Shown: piece after piece, positions 1-8,691 of the stretch
How positions within the stretch are numbered: the first letter of the stretch is position 1
Layout of the letters: each line of letters starts with the position of its first letter
NCBI RefSeq assembly: GCF_014196205.1
Contig: NZ_JACIDE010000016.1
Coordinates: 1 to 64,000, forward strand
Source of the DNA: Anoxybacteroides voinovskiense
Lineage (GTDB): Bacteria; Bacillota; Bacilli; Bacillales; Anoxybacillaceae
Direction: 5' to 3'
Length of the DNA stretch: 64,000 bases
The notes under the pieces: generated by a model
The model's database searches: none
What the model saw: only the letters and a program-made list of their open reading frames with translations
What the model was told of the DNA's origin: nothing
Program-made: the position numbers and the translations under genes

Positions 1-178
1 TATAAGTTTTTCTTTCTACCCCTTTGTTGAACAACTTATACACACTATCTTTATCATAATCATATCTACCATTAGGTAGAATATTTACTTTGATTACCCC
101 TTCTTTAACGTATTTTGTTAAAGTAGGTCTTGATAGTTGAAGCAATTCTAATACTTCTTTTGCTTTTATTGGAATCAC
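1..178 (-). CDS. IS607-type serine recombinase (TnpA), N-terminal part
   Basis: Partial gene running off the left edge; only about 59 residues are visible, starting at a GTG (178..176) just after an AAAGGTGG ribosome site. The visible part is a MerR/excisionase-like helix-turn-helix (IPIKAKEVLELLQLSRPTL, then a wing ending PNGRYDYDKDSVYKLF) followed by NKGVERKTY, which is how IS607-family recombinases enter their catalytic domain. These small serine recombinases move IS607 elements and usually sit next to a tnpB gene, which would lie outside the window. The AT-rich DNA at 179-300 is then probably one end of the element. The catalytic serine is not in view, so I cannot tell whether the gene is intact. 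Confidence 0.72.
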   Translation of the reverse strand, partial: MIPIKAKEVLELLQLSRPTLTKYVKEGVIKVNILPNGRYDYDKDSVYKLFNKGVERKTY

Positions 179-316
179 CACCTTTCGCAATATGATGATA
201 ACATATTGCCAGATCAAAAATAACTATTTTTATAAAAATTTTTAATTATTTTTATTTATTTGGTTAATTTTATTATCCATACAAAAATACATTTGTACAC
301 GCAAGGGGGACAGAGG

Positions 317-1645
317 ATGGAAAAAGAAATGCAATTAAAGCGAAATATTGGCTTTTTCGTTTCGACGTCGTTAGTTATCGGGACGGTGATTGGTTCCGGC
401 ATTTTTATGAAACCGGGGGTCGTTTTGTCTGCGACCGGTACTTCCAATTTGGCGCTCTTCGCTTGGGTGATCGGTGGGATTATTACTCTCGCAAGCGGAT
501 TGACGATGGCGGAAGTAAGCGTCAACATTCCAAAGACCGGCGGATTGTACACGTACATTGAAGAAATCTACGGAAAGACATGGGGCTTTTTATGTGGCTG
601 GGTGCAAACGATCGTTTATGGCCCGGCAGTCATTGGTGCATTAGGTCTTTATTTTGGGACGTTGCTTGCGGACTTTTTTCATTTTCCGAAAAATAGCAGC
701 GTCCTCATCGGGATTTTTACGGTGTTGTTGCTTATGGTGTTAAATATTCTCGGCACCCATTTGGGCGGCTTTATTCAAACGGCTTCGACGATTGGAAAAC
801 TTATTCCGATTGCGCTCATTGCGATATTCGGGCTTTTGAAAGGCGATGCGGCGGTGTTTAACGTCGAAAGCGGCAGTGTGCAACATATAAGTATGGGCGC
901 GGCGATTTTAGCGACGCTTTGGGCGTATGATGGTTGGATGAACGTCGGATTTATGGCAGGGGAAATGAAAAATCCGGCGAAAAACCTTCCGCGCGCGATT
1001 ATTTCTGGGCTTTTAGTCGTTATCGTTGCGTATTTATCGGTCAATATCGCCTTGCTTCACGTATTGCCTGCACAAAAAATCGTGGCGCTCGGTCCAAACG
1101 CGGCATCGACGGCGGCGACGATCTTGTTTGGAGAAGTTGGCGGAAAAATTTTAGCCATCGGTATTTTAATCTCGATTTTTGGCTGTTTAAACGGAAAAAT
1201 TCTTACGTTTCCGCGCGTTCCTTTCGCGATGGCGGAACGAGGGCTTCTTCCGGTAGCGAAAATTTTTTCCCGCATTCACCCGACATGGAAGACACCAGTC
1301 GGAGCGACTGTCATGCAAGTAGCGATCGCTTTATTGATGATGGTGTTTTGGAATCCAGATCGCTTGACGGACATGGCAATTTTTGCGGTGCTGTTCTTTT
1401 ACGGATTGTCTTTTTACGCGGTATTTTTGCTTCGCAAACAGCGCCAAGCAGCCGACTTATATAAAGTTCCGTTGTACCCAGTCACACCGATCGTTGCGAT
1501 TGTCGGTACAGCGTACATTATTGTGAGCACGCTCATCAACTCCCCAATCGACACATTGTTCTCAATCGGCATTATGCTCATCGGCATTCCGGTCTATTGG
1601 AAGTTAAAAAGGGAACATAGTCTAGCTAACCAAAAAGCAAGCTAA
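317..1645 (+). CDS. steT: SteT-like serine/threonine exchanger (APC superfamily)
   Basis: Polytopic membrane amino-acid transporter of the APC/LAT type, 442 residues, about 12 membrane segments. The glycine-rich TM1 motif TLVIGT-type (TSLVIGTVIGSGIFMKPG) marks the substrate site of this family, and the next stretches (PKTGGLYTYIEEIYG, FLCGWVQ, GPAVIGALGLYFG) closely resemble Bacillus subtilis SteT, which exchanges serine and threonine. I chose the ATG at 317 because an AAGGGGGA ribosome site lies six bases upstream; an in-frame extension to 260 has no ribosome site. It is a single-gene unit closed by a strong terminator. The name rests on remembered similarity; substrate specificity is inferred. 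Confidence 0.8.
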   Translation: MEKEMQLKRNIGFFVSTSLVIGTVIGSGIFMKPGVVLSATGTSNLALFAWVIGGIITLASGLTMAEVSVNIPKTGGLYTYIEEIYGKTWGFLCGWVQTIVYGPAVIGALGLYFGTLLADFFHFPKNSSVLIGIFTVLLLMVLNILGTHLGGFIQTASTIGKLIPIALIAIFGLLKGDAAVFNVESGSVQHISMGAAILATLWAYDGWMNVGFMAGEMKNPAKNLPRAIISGLLVVIVAYLSVNIALLHVLPAQKIVALGPNAASTAATILFGEVGGKILAIGILISIFGCLNGKILTFPRVPFAMAERGLLPVAKIFSRIHPTWKTPVGATVMQVAIALLMMVFWNPDRLTDMAIFAVLFFYGLSFYAVFLLRKQRQAADLYKVPLYPVTPIVAIVGTAYIIVSTLINSPIDTLFSIGIMLIGIPVYWKLKREHSLANQKAS

Positions 1646-1648
1646 CCG

Positions 1649-1683
1649 AAAAAAGGTTCAGACGGAGAGTCTGAACCTTTTTG
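1649..1683 (+). terminator. Rho-independent terminator after steT
   Basis: A 13-bp perfect stem (AAAAGGTTCAGAC, 1651-1663, with its complement 1669-1681) around a five-base loop, ending in a T run. Confidence 0.9.
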
Positions 1684-1936
1684 TATTAGATGATGAAAAC
1701 CGTTTGTTTCCATCATTTTTGTGGCAAGGAAGGAGGTTGAAGCACCGCAACACAAAGATTAAATCTAGTTGATGGATTTCTCATGAAATATTAAGCAAAT
1801 CGGAATGAATCCTACTTGATACGCGTCATTGGTTAGTGATATACACGAGGATGTAAAGATTATTTTATACGAACGTGTGGCAAAACGAATGGCTGAGTAG
1901 GCTAGTTATTTTTGCCGAAAAAGGAGTGGAGCTCAG

Positions 1937-4900
1937 ATGAAAAAGGACATGCACCGACAAGAAACAGTGCCTCGCTTTATTTTTTATGATGCGAAAGGAA
2001 GGAGGAAGATAATTTTTAAATCCGTTCTTTGCTTGGCAATTATTGTTGCCGCCGTTGTTTTTTACGTTTTCTTTCAGAGTGTTTTTGCGCCGATAAACCT
2101 TCCGTACGCAAAACTATTTCCGAATGCATATAAAAAAATCATATCGATAGACGAAAAACTTAGTTATTTGCAGCTACAGGAAGAGTTGAAAATAGAAAAG
2201 TTTAAGCATTTTCATCATCTGAACCATTGGAAAAAAAGAGGAGATGGCAGTGCGCCTAATGAAGTGTATGGGTTTTATGTAAACTGGGATGAAAATAGCA
2301 CGACTTCGTTAAAAGAGCATATTCGTTCATTAACGGTATTAGTGCCGGAATGGTACCATGTGAACACAGATTTCACGATTGTTAGCGAGATTAAACCTGA
2401 TATTATGGAATTGGCAAAGGAAAATCATGTAAAAATCATGCCGTTAATTAACAATTTTACCCAAAAAGATGCTGGACCAGACGGCACTACTATCGATCGG
2501 TTGTTGCATGCCCCTGTGGATAAACAAAAGCAATTTATTGATGATTTAGAAAAACAAATAGAGGCAAACCAATTCGCAGGTATTAATATTGACTTTGAAT
2601 CCATTCCTAAGAAAGACCGAGAGGCATTCACGAAATTTATGCAAGAGCTTGCTCATGTGTTTCATCAACACCATTTGCTCGTAACACAAGATGTGCCGGC
2701 GGATGATCGTGCCTTTGATTATCGCGCATTATCCAAAGAAGTAGATCGATTAATGGTCATGATGTATGACGAACATTATGCAGGGGGAGAGCCAGGGCCG
2801 ATTGCTTCCGCTGACTGGGTTCAACATACGCTCGATCATTTACCGATCCCTGCAGAAAAGCTCATTGTTTCTCTCGGAAACTATGGGTATGATTGGACGA
2901 CAGGTGCCAAAGCTCCAGCTACGTCCTTAACTTTTTCAGATATTATGGAGATGGCACATGATTCTAATTTAAAAATTAAATGGGATAAACTAAGCGGGAA
3001 CCCGTATGTTCAATATGAAGATGGAGAGGACAAGCATATCGTTTGGTTTTTAGATAGTGTAACTTTCTATAACGGAATGAAAATGGCGTTCGAGAATGGA
3101 ACGAAAGGATTTGCAATCTGGAGATTAGGCTCAGAAGATCCGACGGTGTGGGATCTGTTAAAGGACTGTGGAAAGATACAAAGCCATATCAGCCTGTTGC
3201 ATAAAATTCCTAGCACCGACCGAGTCAACTATTCTGGACAAGGAGAAATTTTAAGAATTACAAACGTCGGCCGAAATGGTTCAAGAGGATTTCAAGTAGA
3301 TAAAGACGGGTACCTTACCGATGAAGTGTATCAGTCTTTTCCATCATCGTACGAAGTTCAACGATACGGACAGCCGAAAGGAAAACAAGTAGTCTTAACG
3401 TTTGATGACGGGCCAGATCCTAAATATACGCCAGAAATTCTCGACATCTTAAAACAATTTGATGTAAAAGCGGACTTTTTTATCGTCGGAGAAAATGCGG
3501 AGGAGTACCCTGATATTATTAAAAGAATGTATAGCGAAGGGCATGAGGTAGGCAATCATACGTTTACGCATCCGAACATTGCCTATACGTCCCCGTTGCG
3601 TACAAAGTTAGAACTAAACACGACCCAGCGGCTTATTCAAGAAATCACTGGCCATTCTACCGTTTTGTTTCGACCACCATATGAAGCGGATGCGGAGCCT
3701 TATTTAGCGAGTGAAATATTACCGATTTTGCGGGCGCAAAAGATGAATTATATTATGGTTGGAGAAAAAGTGGACCCAGAAGACTGGACGCAGCCAGCAA
3801 CAAACGAACTAGTAAAGCGTGTGCTTACGCCTATATATAACGGGGAAGGAAACGTGATTCTTCTTCATGATGCGGGAGGCGATCGTACGCATACGGTAGA
3901 AGCGTTGCCGATGATTATTAAAGATTTGAAAGAGCATGGGTATCGCTTTGTCACCATTTCTGAGCTATTAGGGAAAAAACGTGAGGATGTAATGCCAAGT
4001 GTTTATTCCTATGATGCGTCGTGGCTGCCGTATGACCGAGCGGTTTTTTCGGGAATGGAATATTTTACAAAAATATTAACAACAATTTTTTACGTGACGA
4101 TTGGACTAGGAATTTTCCGTTTCTTATTTTTAATGTACTTTTCGTTTAAGCAAAAAAGAAGGGATACATCTCGTTCTATCACCGATTACCAGCCTTTCGT
4201 AAGTGTTGTCATAGCGGCCTATAATGAAGAAAAGGTCATTGGTAAAGCGATTCGCTCGATTTTGGCCAGTGACTATCCAGAGTTGGAAGTGATTGTTGTA
4301 GATGATGGCTCACGGGACAGTACGGCAAAAGTCGTTCAAGAAATCAGTAATGAGTACCCGAACGTTCGCTTAATCCAGAAAGAAAATGGCGGGAAATCGT
4401 CCGCGGTGAATCGAGGATTCCAAGAAGCGCGCGGGGATATCGTCGTTTCATTAGATGCGGATACGATTCTTGCATCTAATACAATTTCTTTAATGGTTCG
4501 CCATTTTGCAGATCCTCATGTCGCGGCTGTGTCGGGGAATGTGAAAGTAGGAAACCGACGAAATGTATTAACTACATGGCAACATATTGAATATATTACC
4601 GGCTTTAATTTAGAGCGGAGAGCGTTCGATGAGTTGAACTGTATTACAGTTGTGCCAGGCGCCATTGGAGCATGGCGAAAGCAGCTCGTGAAAGAAGCGG
4701 GGTATTTAAGTGAAGACACACTAGCAGAGGACACAGATCTTACTTTAACGCTTTTGCGTCAAGGGTATCGGATTGTTTATGAAGATAAAGCGTATGGCTA
4801 TACCGAATCGCCAGAAGATGTCAAAAGTCTCATTAAACAGCGATACCGCTGGTCATACGGTACGTTACAGTGCTTATGGAAACATCGAAAAGCGCTGTTT

Positions 4901-5275
4901 AATGTAAAGCATAAATCCTTAGGATTTATTGCTTTGCCAAATATGTGGATATTCCAGTTTTTTTCGCAATCCGTTTCCCCGTTTGCCGATATATTAATGG
5001 TGATTGGATTGTTTAGTAGCCATCCGTTAAAAGTGTTAGGATTTTATCTTTTATTCTTTGTCATTGACATGCTTGCATCGCTCTTTGCCTTTTGGTTGGA
5101 AAGAGAAAATCCGAAACCATTGCTTTGGTTAATTGTGCAACGGTTTGCTTATCGCCAGCTAATGACTTACGTTGTTATTAAATCTATACTTTCTGCTATT
5201 CAAGGAATAGAGGTAGGTTGGAACAAACTAAAACGACTCGGCAGTGTCGCGCAATCGCTTGGACAAAACCAATAA
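1937..5275 (+). CDS. Membrane fusion protein: GH18 + NodB deacetylase + GT2 glycosyltransferase
   Basis: An 1112-residue three-enzyme fusion. Residues about 28-48 form a membrane anchor. About 105-400 are a GH18 TIM barrel with the catalytic strand GINIDFE (Asp219, Glu221). About 480-670 are a NodB polysaccharide deacetylase with TFDDGPDP (Asp490-Asp491) and NHTFTH (His541, His545) as metal ligands. A second membrane segment lies near 710-735. About 750-1000 are a GT2 synthase domain with DDGS (Asp789), DAD (840-842), an acceptor-site ED (931-932) and QRYRW (968-972), followed by C-terminal membrane helices. Processive GT2 enzymes with QxxRW make beta-linked polymers; the deacetylase and hydrolase parts would face outside, as in the PgaB/PgaC system. 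I infer synthesis and editing of a partly deacetylated GlcNAc-type polymer. The start has an AAGGAG site ten bases upstream. Domain fusions of this kind exist in other firmicutes; the product is unknown. Confidence 0.85.
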   Translation: MKKDMHRQETVPRFIFYDAKGRRKIIFKSVLCLAIIVAAVVFYVFFQSVFAPINLPYAKLFPNAYKKIISIDEKLSYLQLQEELKIEKFKHFHHLNHWKKRGDGSAPNEVYGFYVNWDENSTTSLKEHIRSLTVLVPEWYHVNTDFTIVSEIKPDIMELAKENHVKIMPLINNFTQKDAGPDGTTIDRLLHAPVDKQKQFIDDLEKQIEANQFAGINIDFESIPKKDREAFTKFMQELAHVFHQHHLLVTQDVPADDRAFDYRALSKEVDRLMVMMYDEHYAGGEPGPIASADWVQHTLDHLPIPAEKLIVSLGNYGYDWTTGAKAPATSLTFSDIMEMAHDSNLKIKWDKLSGNPYVQYEDGEDKHIVWFLDSVTFYNGMKMAFENGTKGFAIWRLGSEDPTVWDLLKDCGKIQSHISLLHKIPSTDRVNYSGQGEILRITNVGRNGSRGFQVDKDGYLTDEVYQSFPSSYEVQRYGQPKGKQVVLTFDDGPDPKYTPEILDILKQFDVKADFFIVGENAEEYPDIIKRMYSEGHEVGNHTFTHPNIAYTSPLRTKLELNTTQRLIQEITGHSTVLFRPPYEADAEPYLASEILPILRAQKMNYIMVGEKVDPEDWTQPATNELVKRVLTPIYNGEGNVILLHDAGGDRTHTVEALPMIIKDLKEHGYRFVTISELLGKKREDVMPSVYSYDASWLPYDRAVFSGMEYFTKILTTIFYVTIGLGIFRFLFLMYFSFKQKRRDTSRSITDYQPFVSVVIAAYNEEKVIGKAIRSILASDYPELEVIVVDDGSRDSTAKVVQEISNEYPNVRLIQKENGGKSSAVNRGFQEARGDIVVSLDADTILASNTISLMVRHFADPHVAAVSGNVKVGNRRNVLTTWQHIEYITGFNLERRAFDELNCITVVPGAIGAWRKQLVKEAGYLSEDTLAEDTDLTLTLLRQGYRIVYEDKAYGYTESPEDVKSLIKQRYRWSYGTLQCLWKHRKALFNVKHKSLGFIALPNMWIFQFFSQSVSPFADILMVIGLFSSHPLKVLGFYLLFFVIDMLASLFAFWLERENPKPLLWLIVQRFAYRQLMTYVVIKSILSAIQGIEVGWNKLKRLGSVAQSLGQNQ

Positions 5276-5301
5276 AAACTAGCTTGGATGGTTCTATTCT
5301 T

Positions 5302-5338
5302 AGCTTTTCTGCCGGAATCGGCAGAAAAGCTTTTGTTT
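5302..5338 (+). terminator. Terminator made from a short form of the 247-bp repeat
   Basis: A 13-bp perfect stem (AGCTTTTCTGCCG, 5302-5314, complement 5319-5331) with a GAAT loop, then TTTGTTT. The stem and its flanks (CTATTCTTAGC before it, TTTAGCCATA after it) match the outer stem and flanks of the dispersed element at 37297-37543, but all inner hairpin arms are absent. The stretch CCAATAAAAAC of that element coincides with the stop codon of the upstream gene. Confidence 0.75.
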
Positions 5339-5484
5339 AGCCATACTAAACGGAAAATGTTAAAGCTCCAAAGTGCACCTATATAACTCTTTAAAAGATT
5401 GTTGCTAGAAAATAATAATAAAGATGCACTTGTATCAATGAATTTCTCCTATCATACTTTGCGGGGAGAGAGGTTTTATTATCC

Positions 5485-5856
5485 TTATTTCGTCTCCACC
5501 GCACCATCCCACTTGCTCATTCCACCGGTCATGTTGTAAATATCGGAAAACCCTTCGTTTGCTAGTATTTCGCTTGCTTGGGCAGAACGGTTGCCTGAGC
5601 GGCAGACGATTAAATACGCTTGGTTTTTATCGAGTTCGCCGAGCCGGTCTTGCAGCTGCTGGAGCGGGAGCAGTTTCGCGTTTGGGATATGCCCAGAAGC
5701 GAACTCTTCTTCGGTGCGAACGTCAATTACTGTCACTTCTTTTTTTTCAATCATTTTTTTTGCTTCTGCTACAGACACGTTCGTATACCCTGTATTTGCA
5801 GAACAGCTAGCGAGCAGTAGTCCTGTGAAAAATAAAAAAACAGTCCACCATTTCAT
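5485..5856 (-). CDS. Rhodanese-domain lipoprotein
   Basis: A 123-residue exported lipoprotein: signal peptide with lipobox LLASC (lipid Cys18), then one rhodanese domain (about 28-120). The active loop is CRSGNRS, with the sulfur-carrying cysteine at Cys85, and the fold motifs VIDVRTEEEF and SGHIPNA are intact. Such single-domain surface rhodaneses carry persulfide sulfur, but the acceptor is unknown. It is transcribed away from the nosDLYF operon and shares a 213-bp intergenic region with it, so a link to copper/sulfur handling is possible but unproven. The ribosome site is AAGGAG a little over ten bases from the ATG. Confidence 0.85.
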   Translation of the reverse strand: MKWWTVFLFFTGLLLASCSANTGYTNVSVAEAKKMIEKKEVTVIDVRTEEEFASGHIPNAKLLPLQQLQDRLGELDKNQAYLIVCRSGNRSAQASEILANEGFSDIYNMTGGMSKWDGAVETK

Positions 5857-5989
5857 GTTTCTTCGGGATCTCCTTCCTGTTGAAATATACCCATATATGT
5901 ATTTTAAACAAGATCATCTTCCGATTCAAGTAGCTCGATAATGTTTCATTTTGCTTCAATTGAGTAGTTTTGCACTTCCTGTTAGTTGG

Positions 5990-6040
5990 TTGTCAAAAAA
6001 TCGACAAAACGCTTTCACAAACTTCACACGATTGTTTGGT
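5990..6040 (+). promoter_or_regulatory. Possible redox/catabolite control region of nosDLYF
   Basis: Three weak signals overlap: an inverted repeat TTGTC (5990-5994) with GACAA (6003-6007); a cre-like box with two mismatches (6004-6017); and two TTCACA half-sites nine bases apart, which on the other strand read like ResD boxes (TTTGTGAA). No clear consensus -35/-10 pair was found. Anaerobic or redox control of nos genes is usual, but this assignment is inference. Confidence 0.3.
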
Positions 6041-6069
6041 ATCGTTAGCACGAGAAGGTGGTGAGGGAG

Positions 6070-7326
6070 ATGAGAACGTTAGGATGGGTGCTGCTTTTCG
6101 CGCTTGTTTTTCCGTTATCGGTACGCGCAGAAGGGGTGCAAGCTACCATTGACAAAACGCCAGCTTATGGAGTAGTAAAGCTTGCTAGTGGCGTATATGA
6201 CGAATCGCTTCGCTTGGCGAAACCGCTTACGTTAGAGGGAGTTGGAAAAGTGACGATACGCTCGTGTCGTTCGCCGGTTGTGACCATCTCTAGCCATCAT
6301 GTTGTGTTGCGGAATGTGACGATCGAGCAGTGCGGCAATGCTAGTGATCGTGCAGCGCTTTATGTCACAGGGCATGATCATACGATGGAACGTGTGCATA
6401 TATTCGCCACCGAGCGTGGCATTCAGCTTGACAAGGCGCGCCGGACAACAATTGTTCATTGTGTCATTCAAGGAAAGAAAAACGGCAACGGCATTGACTT
6501 ATGGGAATCGTCGCAAAACAATATCCAAGACACAACGATTCGTCATGTAAAAGACGGGATTTACATGGAAAATAGCCACGAAAATATACTAAGCGAAAAC
6601 AACATTCGCGATGCGCGCTACGGCATTCACGTGATGTTTTCAAACGGGATTGTATTAAGAAAAAACGTGTCGGAAAAAAATATCGCGGGTGCGATGGTGA
6701 TGGGGACGAAACGGACGACGATTGAACAAAATTTGTTTCGCGAAAATAACCGCAACGTTCATTCCCAAGGGCTTCTTTTGTACGATGCGACAGAAACGGT
6801 GGTGAGAGGAAACGAAATCGTTGCGAATCGTGTCGGCATGTATGTCGAAAACGCCCGTTATAACGAACTGCTAGAAAACGATATTCGCCGCAATTTTATC
6901 GGAATGCAGTGGAATGCGTCAACGAAAAATCGCGTAGCGGACAATTCGTTTGTCGGCAACGTTCACGATGCGCAAGCTATTCATAGCACTAATAATACGA
7001 TCATCCATAACTATTGGGACGCCGCGCTGAAACTCGATGTCACAGGCAAAGGGTTTAGCGCCATCCCGTATCGCGCTGACCCATTTTTCTTAGCGCTTAC
7101 GACCAATGTGCCGGAATACCAGTTATTTTTCCAAGCGCCAAGCATGATTGTTTTGCAAAAACTGTTGCGCAGCCCAGATAAAGAAGTGCTCATCGACCAA
7201 GCACCGCGGATGAAAGAATTTGTCTTAGAGAAAAAACACGCCCAACCGACAAGCCCATTGTATATGATGAGCGTGGCGATGGCAGTAGGAAGTATTAGTT
7301 TATTAATGTTAGGGAGGAAACGATAG
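6070..7326 (+). CDS. nosD: NosD-type copper-maturation protein
   Basis: A 418-residue exported protein: signal peptide (LLFALVFPLSVRAEG) followed by a right-handed parallel beta-helix of NosD/CASH repeats (for example NNIQDTTIRHVKDGIYMENS and NRVGMYVENARYNELLENDI), then a C-terminal membrane segment (MMSVAMAVGSISLLMLG). NosD works outside the membrane with the NosF-NosY ABC transporter to mature the copper centre of nitrous-oxide reductase. I chose ATG 6070 because AAGGTGG lies eight bases upstream; earlier in-frame GTGs overlap that site. The gene leads an operon: its stop shares one base with the start of nosL. No nosZ is visible on either side. Confidence 0.85.
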   Translation: MRTLGWVLLFALVFPLSVRAEGVQATIDKTPAYGVVKLASGVYDESLRLAKPLTLEGVGKVTIRSCRSPVVTISSHHVVLRNVTIEQCGNASDRAALYVTGHDHTMERVHIFATERGIQLDKARRTTIVHCVIQGKKNGNGIDLWESSQNNIQDTTIRHVKDGIYMENSHENILSENNIRDARYGIHVMFSNGIVLRKNVSEKNIAGAMVMGTKRTTIEQNLFRENNRNVHSQGLLLYDATETVVRGNEIVANRVGMYVENARYNELLENDIRRNFIGMQWNASTKNRVADNSFVGNVHDAQAIHSTNNTIIHNYWDAALKLDVTGKGFSAIPYRADPFFLALTTNVPEYQLFFQAPSMIVLQKLLRSPDKEVLIDQAPRMKEFVLEKKHAQPTSPLYMMSVAMAVGSISLLMLGRKR

Positions 7327-7844
7327 TGAAAAGAAAAGCAGTTTTCGCCATTTTAGCAGCCGTTATTTTCGTCATCGCTGGTTGTAGCCAAAAAGCAAAG
7401 CCGGTAGCGATTGATGAAAAAAATGACAAATGCGACACGTGCCATATGGCGGTCGGAAATGACCAATTTGCGACAGAACTCATTTTAGAAAATGGTAAAG
7501 TGCTCAAGTTTGACGACATTGGCTGTATGTATAAATGGATGCACGAACATAAAAAAGAGGCAATCACCGCAACGTTTGTTCGTGATTATAAAACGAGCGA
7601 TTGGATAGAAGCAGACAAGGCAACCTATGTGTATGACAAAAACATTCGCACGCCAATGGCGTACAACGTCATTTCGTTTCAAGACGAAAAAGAGGCGAAG
7701 CAATTTATCGAAAAAAATGGCGGCACGCTTCTTACACATGATCAACTAGCTGACCATACGTGGGAACGAAATAAAGAGATGATGATGAAAATGAAAAGCG
7801 GAAAGATGAAGATGGATGAGCATAGCGACGATATGGGCAACTGA
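7326..7844 (+). CDS. nosL: NosL copper-chaperone lipoprotein
   Basis: A 172-residue lipoprotein with lipobox VIAGC (Cys20) and the NosL copper motif CDTCHM (Cys36, Cys39, His40, Met41). NosL binds Cu(I) and delivers it to the NosDFY complex. The C-terminus is rich in Met, Lys and His (MMMKMKSGKMKMDEHSDDM), a plausible extra copper-binding tail. It starts with GTG at 7326, sharing the G of the nosD stop TAG, with an AGGGAGG site upstream, so translation is probably coupled. Confidence 0.9.
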   Translation: MKRKAVFAILAAVIFVIAGCSQKAKPVAIDEKNDKCDTCHMAVGNDQFATELILENGKVLKFDDIGCMYKWMHEHKKEAITATFVRDYKTSDWIEADKATYVYDKNIRTPMAYNVISFQDEKEAKQFIEKNGGTLLTHDQLADHTWERNKEMMMKMKSGKMKMDEHSDDMGN

Positions 7845-7881
7845 GCGCCAGTTGTCCTTTTTTCTATCGGGAGGGGATATG

Positions 7882-8691
7882 ATGCGAAGTATCGCACGAA
7901 TGGAATGGCGGCTTATGATGCGGCAATATTCCTCGTATTCGTTCGTTATATTATGGACTGTGGTGCTGTCGCTACTGTTTTTCATCGCGCGGAATAATAC
8001 CGATTTTGCTGGTTATACGAACGTGACAGGGACGATTGCGAATATGATGCTATATTTATTGCCGCTGTTTATGTTAATCGCCGGTTCGTTTGCGATTGCT
8101 GGGGAGATGGAGAGTGGACAGTGGCGGCTGTTACGGACGTATCCGCTTCCGCCAGCAACGTATGTAGCCGGAAAATGGCTCGGGCAATGGCTTGGGCAGG
8201 TGATTTTGTTTACGCTTAGTTTTGGCATTAGTTTGGTGCTTAGCTTATGGAGCGGCACGGTGTTGCCGCTGAAATGGGTGGTGGCACTATATAGTTTTTC
8301 GCTATTGTTAATCGCTTTTTTTCTTATGCTCGGCTTGGCGGTTGGCTCGTTCGTTTCGACAAGGTGGCAGGCGTTGACCGTATCGGTTGGCATTTGGTTT
8401 TTATTTATTATGATTTGGCCAACGATGTTAATTGCCGTGCTAAACGTTGTACCATATCCCTTCATTGCCCCGTTATTACAAGGCTTGACGCTTCTTAATC
8501 CAGCGGAAGTATTGCGGGTGGCATTTGTCGTACAGCTAGGTGGTAGCGCTGTTTTCGGGCAAGCGTATGACCATTTGCTTTGGCTATGGCAGAAGCGGTT
8601 CGGTTTAATCTTAATGACGTATGCGGTTATGTATGGATGCATCTTATGGATGATGGCGGCACGGAAGTTAGCGAGGAGGAAAGTGAGATGA
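7882..8691 (+). CDS. nosY: NosY ABC-2 type permease
   Basis: About 269 residues with six predicted membrane segments, of the ABC-2 permease type. The first loop after TM2 carries the GEMESGQWRLLRTYP motif that is typical of NosY and gliding-motility permeases. It should pair with NosF and NosD in the membrane. Two adjacent ATGs (7879, 7882) follow a GGGAGGGG site; I prefer 7882 for spacing. Its stop overlaps the nosF start as ATGA. Confidence 0.82.
   Translation: MRSIARMEWRLMMRQYSSYSFVILWTVVLSLLFFIARNNTDFAGYTNVTGTIANMMLYLLPLFMLIAGSFAIAGEMESGQWRLLRTYPLPPATYVAGKWLGQWLGQVILFTLSFGISLVLSLWSGTVLPLKWVVALYSFSLLLIAFFLMLGLAVGSFVSTRWQALTVSVGIWFLFIMIWPTMLIAVLNVVPYPFIAPLLQGLTLLNPAEVLRVAFVVQLGGSAVFGQAYDHLLWLWQKRFGLILMTYAVMYGCILWMMAARKLARRKVR

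Noticed and set aside
1650-1936. Possible gene remnant between steT and the fusion gene (ERVAKRMAE-like end)
   Set aside because: Only a dozen plausible codons, interrupted by stops; no recognisable parent.
6004-6017. cre box for nosD
   Set aside because: Two mismatches at the conserved outer TG; too weak to claim, noted only within the regulatory region.
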